NCBI GenBank assembly: GCA_946002045.1
Contig: CAMFYM010000026.1
Coordinates: 1 to 14,530 of the forward strand
DNA: 14,530 bases
From: an uncultured Clostridia bacterium
GTDB lineage: Bacteria > Bacillota > Clostridia > Oscillospirales > Acutalibacteraceae
Reading direction: 5' to 3'
Shown piece by piece: positions 1 through 6,967 of this stretch. The position numbers and the translations under genes were made by a program. Position 1 is the first letter of the stretch. Every line of letters begins with the position of its first letter. The notes beneath the pieces are model-generated. The model was given only the letters and a program-made list of their open reading frames with translations. It was not told where the DNA came from and made no database searches.

Positions 1-3000
1 GTGAAACAAGCACAAAATCCTTAAGAGGCTCAAAAATGGAGGATGTTATCTTTGGAGGCACCTCCTCAAGAAAGGCTCTTGGATTTGCACAGGTACAGCT
101 CACCTTGGATAACTCTGATCATACACTTAAGGACAGGGGAGAAATTGTTACTGTTACAAGACGATATTACCGTTCAGGTGAAAGTGAATATAAAATTGAC
201 GGCGAGAATGTTCGTCGCCGTGATATTCACGAGCTGTTTATGGACACAGGTCTTGGCTCTGACGGCTACTCAATGGTAGGTCAGGGCAAAATAGACTCGA
301 TTATTTCTCAAAAAAACGAGGATAGGCGTGAGCTTTTTGAGGAGGCAGCAGGTATTTCTCTTTTCCGTCATAAAAGGACAGATGCCACTCGCAGACTTGA
401 CCAGGCACAAGAGAATTTAGTTCGACTTCTCGATATTCTCGGTGAGCTTGAAAATCGTGTGGGTCCTCTTAAAAAGCAAAGCGAAAAGGCAGCACAGTTT
501 CTTGAGCTTTCAGCCGAAAAGAAAACTCTTGAAATCGGTGTTTGGATAAACAAAATCAATCGCTTTACAAATGAGCTTCGTGAGCAGGAGCATAAGATAG
601 ACGCTGCCAATGCTTCATACGAGATATGCGAAAAGGAGCTGGCAGGTATTGAAACAGAGATTGAAGAAATACTTGAAAATATAGCATCAATCAATATTGA
701 AATTGAGGAAATTCGCAGTGGCTCTAAGGTGTTTGAGGAGGAAGCACTCCGTAAGGATACTGACGCATCTGTGTTAAAGAATACTTTAGAGCATAATAAC
801 GAAACGATAGGCAGACTTAAAAATGATATAGGTGTTGCCGATGACAGTAACAGCTCTATTGATTCACAGATTGAGGAAAAGCAGCAGCTTATTGCCGAAA
901 ATGAAAAGCTCCTTGATGAAAAAAGAAATGAGATGAAGGTCATCTCACAGCAAATGCAGGATTTGCTGTTATCTAACGAGGAGTTTTCAAAGCTTTCAGT
1001 TGAGCTTAATCAAAGGATAACTGCCCTAACTTTAGAGCTTTCCGATTGTAAGGTTAAGTGCTCACAGGCGCTATCATCAATTAACGAGATTAAATCCCGT
1101 CAGGATACAGTTGATTTTGCAATAGAGGATTGTGAGAGGGAGTCAAAAAAGGCAGAAAGTCAAAAGCAGGAAAGTCAGGAGAATCTTAACTTCCTTCAGG
1201 AGCGTATTGACGAAAACAACAACGCCCTTGCTGGCTTGAAGCTTAAGCTTGAAACAAAAACAGGCAAGGTTGAAAAAATCAAGACAGAGCTTGAAAAAGT
1301 AAATCTTGAGCTTTCACAAAAGCAGTCAAAGGCAAAAATGCTTTCTGATATGGAAAAGAATATGGAGGGCTTTTCAGGTGCAGTTAAAGCTGTAATGAAG
1401 CAGGCACAAAGCAAGGCTCTTTCCGGTATTCACGGTCCAATATCACAGCTTATTACCGTTGATAACGAGTATTCAGTTGCTGTGGAGGTTGCACTTGGTG
1501 CAGCAATGCAGAATATCGTTACGGAAAATGAAGCAGCTGCAAAGCGTGCTATTTATTATCTTAAGAATAATCACTTAGGCAGAACAACATTTTGGCCAAT
1601 TTCAACCATAAAGCCAAGAACACTTGATGAAAAGGATTTGGACGATAATTTAGGCTTTGTTGCTGTGGCAAGTGATTTGGTAAAATGCGATAATCAGTAC
1701 AAGGATATTATCTCAAATCTTCTCGGAAGAGTAGTAGTTGTTGATGATATGGACTGTGCAATCGGTATTGCAAACAGATACAAAAACAGATTTAAAATCG
1801 TTACCGTTGACGGTCAGGTTATTAACGCCGGTGGTTCAATGACCGGTGGCTCTCAATCAAAGGGATCGGGTATTTTATCCCGTGCAAATATGATTGACGA
1901 GCTTAATGCACAGGCAAAGCAATTAGACGATAAAGCACATGAGCTTAAGTCTCAGCTTAAATCAGCCCTTGAGGATGCAAATTATGCAGGTGCAAAGCTT
2001 CAGGGTGCAGAGGTGGATTTGCAGCAGGCAAAGGAGGAGCTTATTCGTGCACAGGGCGACCATAAGCTTATTTGTGAAAAGCTTGATGCAGTCCTTGCCC
2101 AAAAGACTTCACTTGTTGCTGAAAAGAATAACGCACAGGAAAGAATTGCTCATTTTGAGCAGTTGAATGTTGAGGGCGAAAAGCAGGCAAAATCTGTGGA
2201 GGAGCAGATTGCTTTGGCAGAGAGTCAGCTTGCCGAAACATCAGATAACGCTCAGGAGATTGTGTTAAAGCGTGATGAGTTCAGGCAAAAGAGCGAGCAG
2301 ATAAATCTTGAGCTTGTAACTATTGCAAAGGATACCGAGTCAGCAAGAATTTCCATCGAGGAGCTTGAAATAAGAAAAAGCACTCAGGCAAGCAGAGTAA
2401 AAACCATTGAGGACGAGATCAAGTCTATTGAGCAAAAGAATGAGGACTTACTCGTACAGATTGCCGAGATTGAAAAGCAGGCAGATGCACTTCGCTTGCA
2501 GGCAAAGCAGGCAGACGATGGTGTTGCTCAACAGATTGAACAGCGTAATAATCTTGAAAAGCGTTCAAGCGAGCTTCGTATTCTTGAACGAAACAAGGGT
2601 CAGGAAAGAGAAAAGCTTTCAGGTGAGCTTGTCCGTCTTGATGAGCGTAAGATTGCAATGCGCAAGGAATATGACGAGCTTAACGATATGCTGTTTGAGC
2701 AGTATGAGCTTACAAAGCGTGAGGCAGAGGCTCTTAATATTGAAATAGAAAATATGACTGAGGCTAAAAAGCGCCTACACGAAATCAAGGTCGCTATTAA
2801 GAATTTAGGCTCAATCAATGTGGGTGCCATTGAGGAGTATAAGGAAGTATCCGAAAGATATGAATTTTTAAAGGAGCAGATTACCGATATTGAAAGATCT
2901 AAGTCGGAGCTTCTTAAAATTATTGAGGATTTAACTGCGTCAATGAGCGAAAAATTCCTTGAGCAGTTCAATAAGATTAACGAAGAATTTAAGATTTCAT

Positions 3001-3428
3001 TTGCAGACTTCTTTGGTGGCGGTAAGGGCGAGATTGTTCTTGAACAGCCGGATAACTGCCTTGAATCTCCGATAGAAATAAAAATTCAACCACCCGGTAA
3101 ATCAGTACAAAATATTAACCTGTTCTCCGGTGGTGAAAAGTCACTGGCAGCAATGGCATTGCTGTTCAGCGTGCTTAAGGTACAGCCTGCACCGTTTTGT
3201 ATTTATGATGAGGTTGAGGCTGCTCTCGATGATGTTAATGTTGAAAGATTTGCCAAATATATGCGCAAAATGACTGACAAAACACAGTTTATTTCAATTA
3301 CTCACCGTCGTGGCACAATGGAGGAGGCAGATGTCCTTTACGGCGTAACAATGCAGGAGAAGGGCGTATCAAAGCTCATTGAGCTTCAAACAGCAGAGCT
3401 TGCCTCTCAAATGGGATTAGAGGATTAG
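1..3428 (+). CDS. smc: Chromosome segregation ATPase SMC, 5' partial
   Basis: SMC forms the ATP-driven coiled-coil core of the bacterial condensin (with ScpA and ScpB) that organises and separates replicated chromosomes. The reading frame is open from base 3, giving 1141 visible residues. The first ones (ETSTKSLRGSKMEDVIFGGT) match the region just after the N-terminal Walker A, so about 49 residues including Walker A lie outside the window; the ATG at 36 is internal. Long coiled coils flank a hinge that starts near nt 1366 (GFSGAVKAV) and carries the conserved glycine stretch NAGGSMTGGS near nt 1824-1856. The C-terminal head has the ABC signature (FSGGEKS, about 3121-3143), Walker B (FCIYDEVEAALDD, about 3194-3232) and the H-loop ITHRRGTME. 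Restored length would be near 1190, normal for the family. ftsY follows after 16 nt, a common clostridial and bacillar order. Confidence 0.97.
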   Translation, partial: ETSTKSLRGSKMEDVIFGGTSSRKALGFAQVQLTLDNSDHTLKDRGEIVTVTRRYYRSGESEYKIDGENVRRRDIHELFMDTGLGSDGYSMVGQGKIDSIISQKNEDRRELFEEAAGISLFRHKRTDATRRLDQAQENLVRLLDILGELENRVGPLKKQSEKAAQFLELSAEKKTLEIGVWINKINRFTNELREQEHKIDAANASYEICEKELAGIETEIEEILENIASINIEIEEIRSGSKVFEEEALRKDTDASVLKNTLEHNNETIGRLKNDIGVADDSNSSIDSQIEEKQQLIAENEKLLDEKRNEMKVISQQMQDLLLSNEEFSKLSVELNQRITALTLELSDCKVKCSQALSSINEIKSRQDTVDFAIEDCERESKKAESQKQESQENLNFLQERIDENNNALAGLKLKLETKTGKVEKIKTELEKVNLELSQKQSKAKMLSDMEKNMEGFSGAVKAVMKQAQSKALSGIHGPISQLITVDNEYSVAVEVALGAAMQNIVTENEAAAKRAIYYLKNNHLGRTTFWPISTIKPRTLDEKDLDDNLGFVAVASDLVKCDNQYKDIISNLLGRVVVVDDMDCAIGIANRYKNRFKIVTVDGQVINAGGSMTGGSQSKGSGILSRANMIDELNAQAKQLDDKAHELKSQLKSALEDANYAGAKLQGAEVDLQQAKEELIRAQGDHKLICEKLDAVLAQKTSLVAEKNNAQERIAHFEQLNVEGEKQAKSVEEQIALAESQLAETSDNAQEIVLKRDEFRQKSEQINLELVTIAKDTESARISIEELEIRKSTQASRVKTIEDEIKSIEQKNEDLLVQIAEIEKQADALRLQAKQADDGVAQQIEQRNNLEKRSSELRILERNKGQEREKLSGELVRLDERKIAMRKEYDELNDMLFEQYELTKREAEALNIEIENMTEAKKRLHEIKVAIKNLGSINVGAIEEYKEVSERYEFLKEQITDIERSKSELLKIIEDLTASMSEKFLEQFNKINEEFKISFADFFGGGKGEIVLEQPDNCLESPIEIKIQPPGKSVQNINLFSGGEKSLAAMALLFSVLKVQPAPFCIYDEVEAALDDVNVERFAKYMRKMTDKTQFISITHRRGTMEEADVLYGVTMQEKGVSKLIELQTAELASQMGLED

Positions 3429-3430
3429 TT

Positions 3431-3436
3431 AAGGAG
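3431..3436 (+). promoter_or_regulatory. Ribosome binding site that fixes the ftsY start
   Basis: AAGGAG lies 8 nt before the ATG at 3445. A GTG in the same frame at 3436 overlaps the last base of this site and so cannot be the start. This decides in favour of MGIFSMFKKG as the FtsY N-terminus. Confidence 0.8.
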
Positions 3437-3444
3437 TGTTAAAT

Positions 3445-4416
3445 ATGGGCATTTTTTCAATGTTCAAAAAGGGTTTGAAAAAAACCAGAGATGAAGGTAT
3501 TACTGCTCAAATGGACCAGGTTATTGATTCTTATGAGGAAATAACCGACGAGCTATTTGACGAGCTTGAGGAAATACTCATTATGGGTGATGTAGGTATG
3601 CCTACTGCCCAAAGAGTTATCCGTGACCTTAAAAGTAAAATTGAAAATGATAAAATTAAAGATGTTAAGCAGGTAAGAGAAACAATGAAGGATATTGTAT
3701 CCGGTATTGTTTGGGGTGGTAGCTATTTGCGACTTCGTACAAAGCCGTCAATAATTCTTATGATAGGTGTTAACGGCGTTGGCAAAACAACCACTATCGG
3801 CAAGCTTGCTATGAGATTACAAGCTCAAAACAGAAAGGTTATTCTCGGTGCAGCCGATACATTCCGTGCTGCTGCCATTGAACAATTACAGGTTTGGGCA
3901 GACAGAGCAGGCGTTGACCTTATCAAGCACGCAGAGGGTGCCGATCCGGCTGCTGTTGTTTATGACACTATTCAGGCAGGCAAGGCAAGAAATTGTGATG
4001 TAATAATCATTGATACTGCCGGCAGACTTCATAATAAGAAAAACCTTATGGACGAGCTTAATAAAATCAGCCGAGTTATTGACAGGGAATTACCTGATGC
4101 ATCAAAGGAAATTCTGCTTGTTCTTGATGCAACAACAGGTCAAAACGCAGTTAATCAGGCAAAGGATTTTAAGGACGCAGCAGGTATTACGGGCATAGTC
4201 CTTACAAAGCTTGATGGTACTGCAAAGGGTGGCGTTGTCCTTGCTATCAACAATGAGCTTGATGTGCCTGTTAAGTTTGTTGGCGTAGGTGAACAAATTG
4301 AGGATTTACAGCCCTTTGATGCCGATGCCTTTGCAGCAGGACTGTTTGATGCAAAGGTACCTGAGGATGATAAGGATATAACAAGCTTTATTACAAATGA
4401 TGTTGGAGATAACTAA
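3445..4416 (+). CDS. ftsY: Signal recognition particle receptor FtsY
   Basis: FtsY is the membrane-associated GTPase that receives ribosome-nascent chain-SRP complexes through its partner Ffh and passes them to the Sec translocon. The 323-residue protein is the compact form: a short basic, amphipathic start (FKKGLKKTR) that probably touches the membrane, and no long acidic A domain. The N domain comes first, followed by the G domain with G1 NGVGKTTT (about 110-117), the DTFRAAAIEQL insertion-box region, DTAGR (190-194), TKLDG (254-258) and the closing GVGEQIEDLQPFD motif. A roughly 20-residue acidic tail follows the usual FAAGLF end. Its stop overlaps the rdgB start by one base (TAATG). The alternative upstream GTG at 3436 is unlikely because it overlaps the ribosome site. 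Confidence 0.97.
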   Translation: MGIFSMFKKGLKKTRDEGITAQMDQVIDSYEEITDELFDELEEILIMGDVGMPTAQRVIRDLKSKIENDKIKDVKQVRETMKDIVSGIVWGGSYLRLRTKPSIILMIGVNGVGKTTTIGKLAMRLQAQNRKVILGAADTFRAAAIEQLQVWADRAGVDLIKHAEGADPAAVVYDTIQAGKARNCDVIIIDTAGRLHNKKNLMDELNKISRVIDRELPDASKEILLVLDATTGQNAVNQAKDFKDAAGITGIVLTKLDGTAKGGVVLAINNELDVPVKFVGVGEQIEDLQPFDADAFAAGLFDAKVPEDDKDITSFITNDVGDN

Positions 4417-5003
4417 TGGACTTTATTCTTGCGACTAATAATATGAAAAAATTAGCAGAAATGCAGCGTATTCTCTCACCACTTGGTATCAATGTTGTTA
4501 CGGCAAAAATGCTGGGCACCACTCTTGATGATGTGATTGAGGATGGCGAAACCTTTGAAGATAACGCAAGGCTTAAGGCACACGCAGCCTGTAAGCAAAT
4601 GAGTATGCCTGCAATAGCAGACGATTCAGGTCTTTGCGTAGATTATCTTGACGGTGCTCCGGGTATTTATTCTGCCCGTTTTTCAGGTGACCACGGTAAT
4701 GATGAGAAAAATAACGACTTGCTTTTGGAAAAATTAGAGGGCGTACCTCTTGAAAAGCGTACAGCAAAATATGTTTGTGCAATTTGCTGTGTATTTCCTA
4801 ACGGAAAAGAAATTGTTGTCAGAGGTGAGTGCAAGGGTATTATCGGCTTTGAGCGTGACGGACACGAGGGCTTTGGCTATGATCCATTGTTCCTTGTTGA
4901 CGGCAGAGCATTTGGCAGATATACAGCAGAGGAAAAGGACAAAATCAGTCACAGAGGTAACGCATTAAGATTACTTACAAAGGAATTGGAGAAGATTTTA
5001 TGA
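4416..5003 (+). CDS. rdgB: dITP/XTP pyrophosphatase (RdgB/HAM1 family)
   Basis: This enzyme hydrolyses non-canonical purine triphosphates (ITP, dITP, XTP) to monophosphate and pyrophosphate, keeping deaminated bases out of DNA and RNA. The 195-residue length is typical. Visible family motifs are the N-terminal ATNNMKK (6-12), the ETFEDNA segment (45-51), the DDSGL active-site loop (69-73), the APGIYSARF stretch (81-89), GFGYDPLF (152-159) and SHRGNAL near the C-terminus (178-184). The start overlaps the ftsY stop by one base, with GGAG at 4405-4408 inside ftsY as ribosome site. The stop overlaps yhbY as ATGA, suggesting translational coupling. The protein is expected to be cytosolic and dimeric. 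Confidence 0.95.
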   Translation: MDFILATNNMKKLAEMQRILSPLGINVVTAKMLGTTLDDVIEDGETFEDNARLKAHAACKQMSMPAIADDSGLCVDYLDGAPGIYSARFSGDHGNDEKNNDLLLEKLEGVPLEKRTAKYVCAICCVFPNGKEIVVRGECKGIIGFERDGHEGFGYDPLFLVDGRAFGRYTAEEKDKISHRGNALRLLTKELEKIL

Positions 5004-5425
5004 CATCAAAGGAAAGAGCATATTGGCGTGGACAGGCTAACTCACTTGAGCCTATTATTCAAATAGGCAAGGAGGGTATAAGCGATAATCTAATAACTCA
5101 AATTGATGATACTCTTGATGTAAGAGAGCTTATCAAAATCAGAGTCCACCTTGAAACAGCACCACTATCACCAAGAGAATTTGCCGATAAGTTAGGTGAG
5201 GTGTTGGGAGCAGATGTAATACAGGTTATCGGTGGTATTATTGTTTTGTACCGTAAGGCTGATAAGGAAAGAATTGCAGAAAAGAAAAAGAAAAGAGGCT
5301 CCGGCACAGCAAAGGCAACTGCTAAAAAGAAGGTAAAGATTAAGGGTAAAAGACAACGCCAAAGAGAAAAAGAGGCAAAGAACCCTTATGCCGTTTACGA
5401 CAGACCTAAATTCAGAGGAAGATAA
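5000..5425 (+). CDS. yhbY: YhbY-type CRM-domain RNA-binding protein with basic tail
   Basis: YhbY proteins are small CRM-domain (KH-like fold) proteins that bind pre-50S ribosomal particles. Residues 1-97 form the whole usual protein. The family signature is visible in SLEPIIQIGKEGIS (15-28), the following helix with LIKIRVHLE, and the closing IGGIIVLYRK (77-86). Stand-alone YhbY proteins are about 97-100 residues. This one has some 44 more, rich in Lys and Arg (KKKVKIKGKRQRQREK) and ending in NPYAVYDRPKFRGR, which probably adds non-specific RNA affinity. It overlaps rdgB by 4 nt (ATGA) and abuts nadD without a gap. The ribosome site GGAG is at 4988-4991. The yhbY-nadD-yqeK-rsfS order is classic for Firmicutes. 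Confidence 0.93.
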   Translation: MTSKERAYWRGQANSLEPIIQIGKEGISDNLITQIDDTLDVRELIKIRVHLETAPLSPREFADKLGEVLGADVIQVIGGIIVLYRKADKERIAEKKKKRGSGTAKATAKKKVKIKGKRQRQREKEAKNPYAVYDRPKFRGR

Positions 5426-6031
5426 ATGATAAAATTAGGCATCTTTGGTGGAGCATTCAATCCGATTCATAATGGCCATTTATCCCTTGCAAGGAATTAT
5501 CAACAGGCTTTGAACTTGGATAAGGTATTATTTATTCCAACTGCCGTACCTCCCCATAAAACATCACAGTATCTTGCCTTACCGGAGGATAGGCTTTGTA
5601 TGACAAGGCTTGCAGTGGAGGATTGTCCCACCTTTCAAGTTAGCGATATTGAGTTTAACAGGCAGGGCAAATCATATACCTATGATACCTTGTGCGAAAT
5701 TAAAAATATTTATCCCGATAGTCAGCTGTATTTAATTATCGGTGCTGACCAGTTTTTAACATTTCACTGCTGGTATAAGTATAGGGAAATATTAGAAATG
5801 GTTACTGTTTGTACCTCTGCTCGTGAAAGCGAGGAGGAAAAGCAAATACTTTTATCCTATGCCGAGAGCATCAGCGAAATGAAGGATAAGTATTTTATTT
5901 CAAATCAGCCTGTATTAAAGCTTAGCTCCAGCGAGATTAGAGATAAAATAAAAAACGGACAGGATATTTCAACGCTTGTTCCGAAAAAAGTATGTGACTA
6001 TATTTTAGAAAAGGGACTTTACATTGTATAA
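5426..6031 (+). CDS. nadD: Nicotinate-nucleotide adenylyltransferase NadD
   Basis: NadD joins nicotinate mononucleotide and ATP to give deamido-NAD, the shared step of de novo and salvage NAD synthesis. The 201-residue protein opens with the nucleotidyltransferase signature GIFGGAFNPIHNGH (5-18), including the H15-x-x-H18 catalytic pair, followed by FIPTAVPPHK. The central YLIIGADQFLTF and the C-terminal LSSSEIR motif, the ATP-binding ISxxxIR equivalent, are all present. The gene starts directly after the yhbY stop, with AGAGGAAG at about 5414-5421 as ribosome site. Its last 8 nt overlap yqeK. Nothing in the sequence suggests separate regulation. Confidence 0.96.
   Translation: MIKLGIFGGAFNPIHNGHLSLARNYQQALNLDKVLFIPTAVPPHKTSQYLALPEDRLCMTRLAVEDCPTFQVSDIEFNRQGKSYTYDTLCEIKNIYPDSQLYLIIGADQFLTFHCWYKYREILEMVTVCTSARESEEEKQILLSYAESISEMKDKYFISNQPVLKLSSSEIRDKIKNGQDISTLVPKKVCDYILEKGLYIV
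6009..6016 (+). promoter_or_regulatory. Ribosome binding site supporting a TTG start of yqeK
   Basis: The stretch AAAAGGGA ends 7 nt before a TTG at 6024. No ATG or GTG occurs in the yqeK frame near here; the next methionine is residue 71, inside the HD domain. The TTG is therefore the most credible start. Confidence 0.6.
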
Positions 6032-6614
6032 TATTCAGGAATACACTAAAATTATTAGAGAACGATTATCGGATTACAGATTTTATCATTCCCTTTGCGT
6101 TGCCGAAAGCGCAAGGCTGCTTGCAAGGCGATATGGTGCAGATGAGGAAAAGGCTGAGATTGCCGGTATTCTTCACGACATAACAAAGGAATGTAGCGAA
6201 ATTGAGCATCTTGAAATAATAAAAAAAGCAGATATGCCTATTTCTCCTCTTGAAAAATCAGGCAAAAAGTTTTATCATCAAATGTCGGGCAGTGCTTATG
6301 CAAATGTAATTCTCGGTATAGAAGATAAGGAAATTCTTGATGCTATCAGGTATCACACCACAGGCAGAGAAAATATGAGCCTTATGGACGAGATTATTTA
6401 TCTTGCAGATTTTATTTCTGCCGACCGTGATTATGAGGATGTAGATATAATGCGTCAGCAGGTTGAAAAGGGTAAGGAGTACGGCTTGCTTTATGCAACT
6501 GAATATACTATAAAATCAGTTGTTAGCAAGAATGCACTGCTTCATCCCGATACTGTTAATGCATATAATTGGATATTAAATACTTATTTCAATAAACAGG
6601 AAGTGAATTTATGA
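6024..6614 (+). CDS. yqeK: YqeK-type HD-domain Ap4A hydrolase
   Basis: YqeK proteins are HD-fold metalloenzymes that split diadenosine tetraphosphate symmetrically into two ADP. The product is 196 residues. The metal-binding pattern is visible as H22 (YHSLCVAE), the H51-D52 pair (ILHDITKE), H85 (FYHQMSG), H111 (IRYHTTGR) and D129 (YLADFI). The start is TTG at 6024, overlapping nadD by 8 nt. Starting there aligns the N-terminus with known family members, while any later methionine would delete the first metal ligands. The end overlaps rsfS as ATGA. In many Firmicutes an LCP (LytR-type) gene lies between yqeK and rsfS; here it is absent. Confidence 0.93.
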   Translation: MYNIQEYTKIIRERLSDYRFYHSLCVAESARLLARRYGADEEKAEIAGILHDITKECSEIEHLEIIKKADMPISPLEKSGKKFYHQMSGSAYANVILGIEDKEILDAIRYHTTGRENMSLMDEIIYLADFISADRDYEDVDIMRQQVEKGKEYGLLYATEYTIKSVVSKNALLHPDTVNAYNWILNTYFNKQEVNL

Positions 6615-6964
6615 ACGCTAATGAAATAGTAAAGGAGGCTGTCAGGGCTATTGACAGCAAAAAGGGAGAAAATATTGAGGTTATCGGTATTACCGATTTA
6701 ACAATAATTGCCGATTACTTTGTTATTGCAACAGGTACAAGTAATACTCAGGTTAAGGCTATTGCCGAGGAGGTTGAGTATAAGCTTGAACAACAGGGTG
6801 TAGTCCCACATCATATTGAGGGCAGAAATACCCCATGGGTATGCCTTGATTATAATTCGGTTGTTGTGCATATTTTCTACAAGGACCAGCGAGATTTTTA
6901 TAAGCTTGAGCGTCTTTGGGAGGATGGCAAAAAAATAGAAATTGCAAATTTTTTGGAGGATTAA
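6611..6964 (+). CDS. rsfS: Ribosomal silencing factor RsfS
   Basis: RsfS (older names YbeB, iojap-like) binds ribosomal protein uL14 on the 50S subunit and blocks joining to 30S, damping translation when nutrients run short. The 117-residue length is usual. Family landmarks are DYFVIATGTSNTQVKAIA (35-52), the EGRNTPWVCLDYNSVVVHIF run (from 70), in which W76 and D80-Y81 are the conserved core, and DFYKLERLWED (95-105). It overlaps yqeK by 4 nt, with AGGAAG at 6598-6603 as ribosome site, and leuS begins 3 nt after its stop. The coupling to leuS links ribosome silencing with translation capacity. Confidence 0.96.
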   Translation: MNANEIVKEAVRAIDSKKGENIEVIGITDLTIIADYFVIATGTSNTQVKAIAEEVEYKLEQQGVVPHHIEGRNTPWVCLDYNSVVVHIFYKDQRDFYKLERLWEDGKKIEIANFLED

Positions 6965-6967
6965 CAT

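Noticed and set aside
368..943. Leftward open frame of 191 codons inside smc
   Set aside because: Low-complexity Ser/Phe-rich translation opposite a coiled-coil gene, with no ribosome site or family match. It is an antisense shadow.
2600..2971. Leftward open frame opposite the end of smc
   Set aside because: The same Ser/Leu-rich shadow pattern, fully inside a conserved gene on the other strand.
3436..3444. GTG start for ftsY
   Set aside because: It overlaps the AAGGAG ribosome site. ATG 3445 has correct spacing.
6025..6032. Internal promoter (GTATAAT) at the nadD-yqeK overlap
   Set aside because: It resembles a -10 hexamer, but no -35 lies at 16-18 nt upstream, and it falls in coding sequence of an AT-rich genome.
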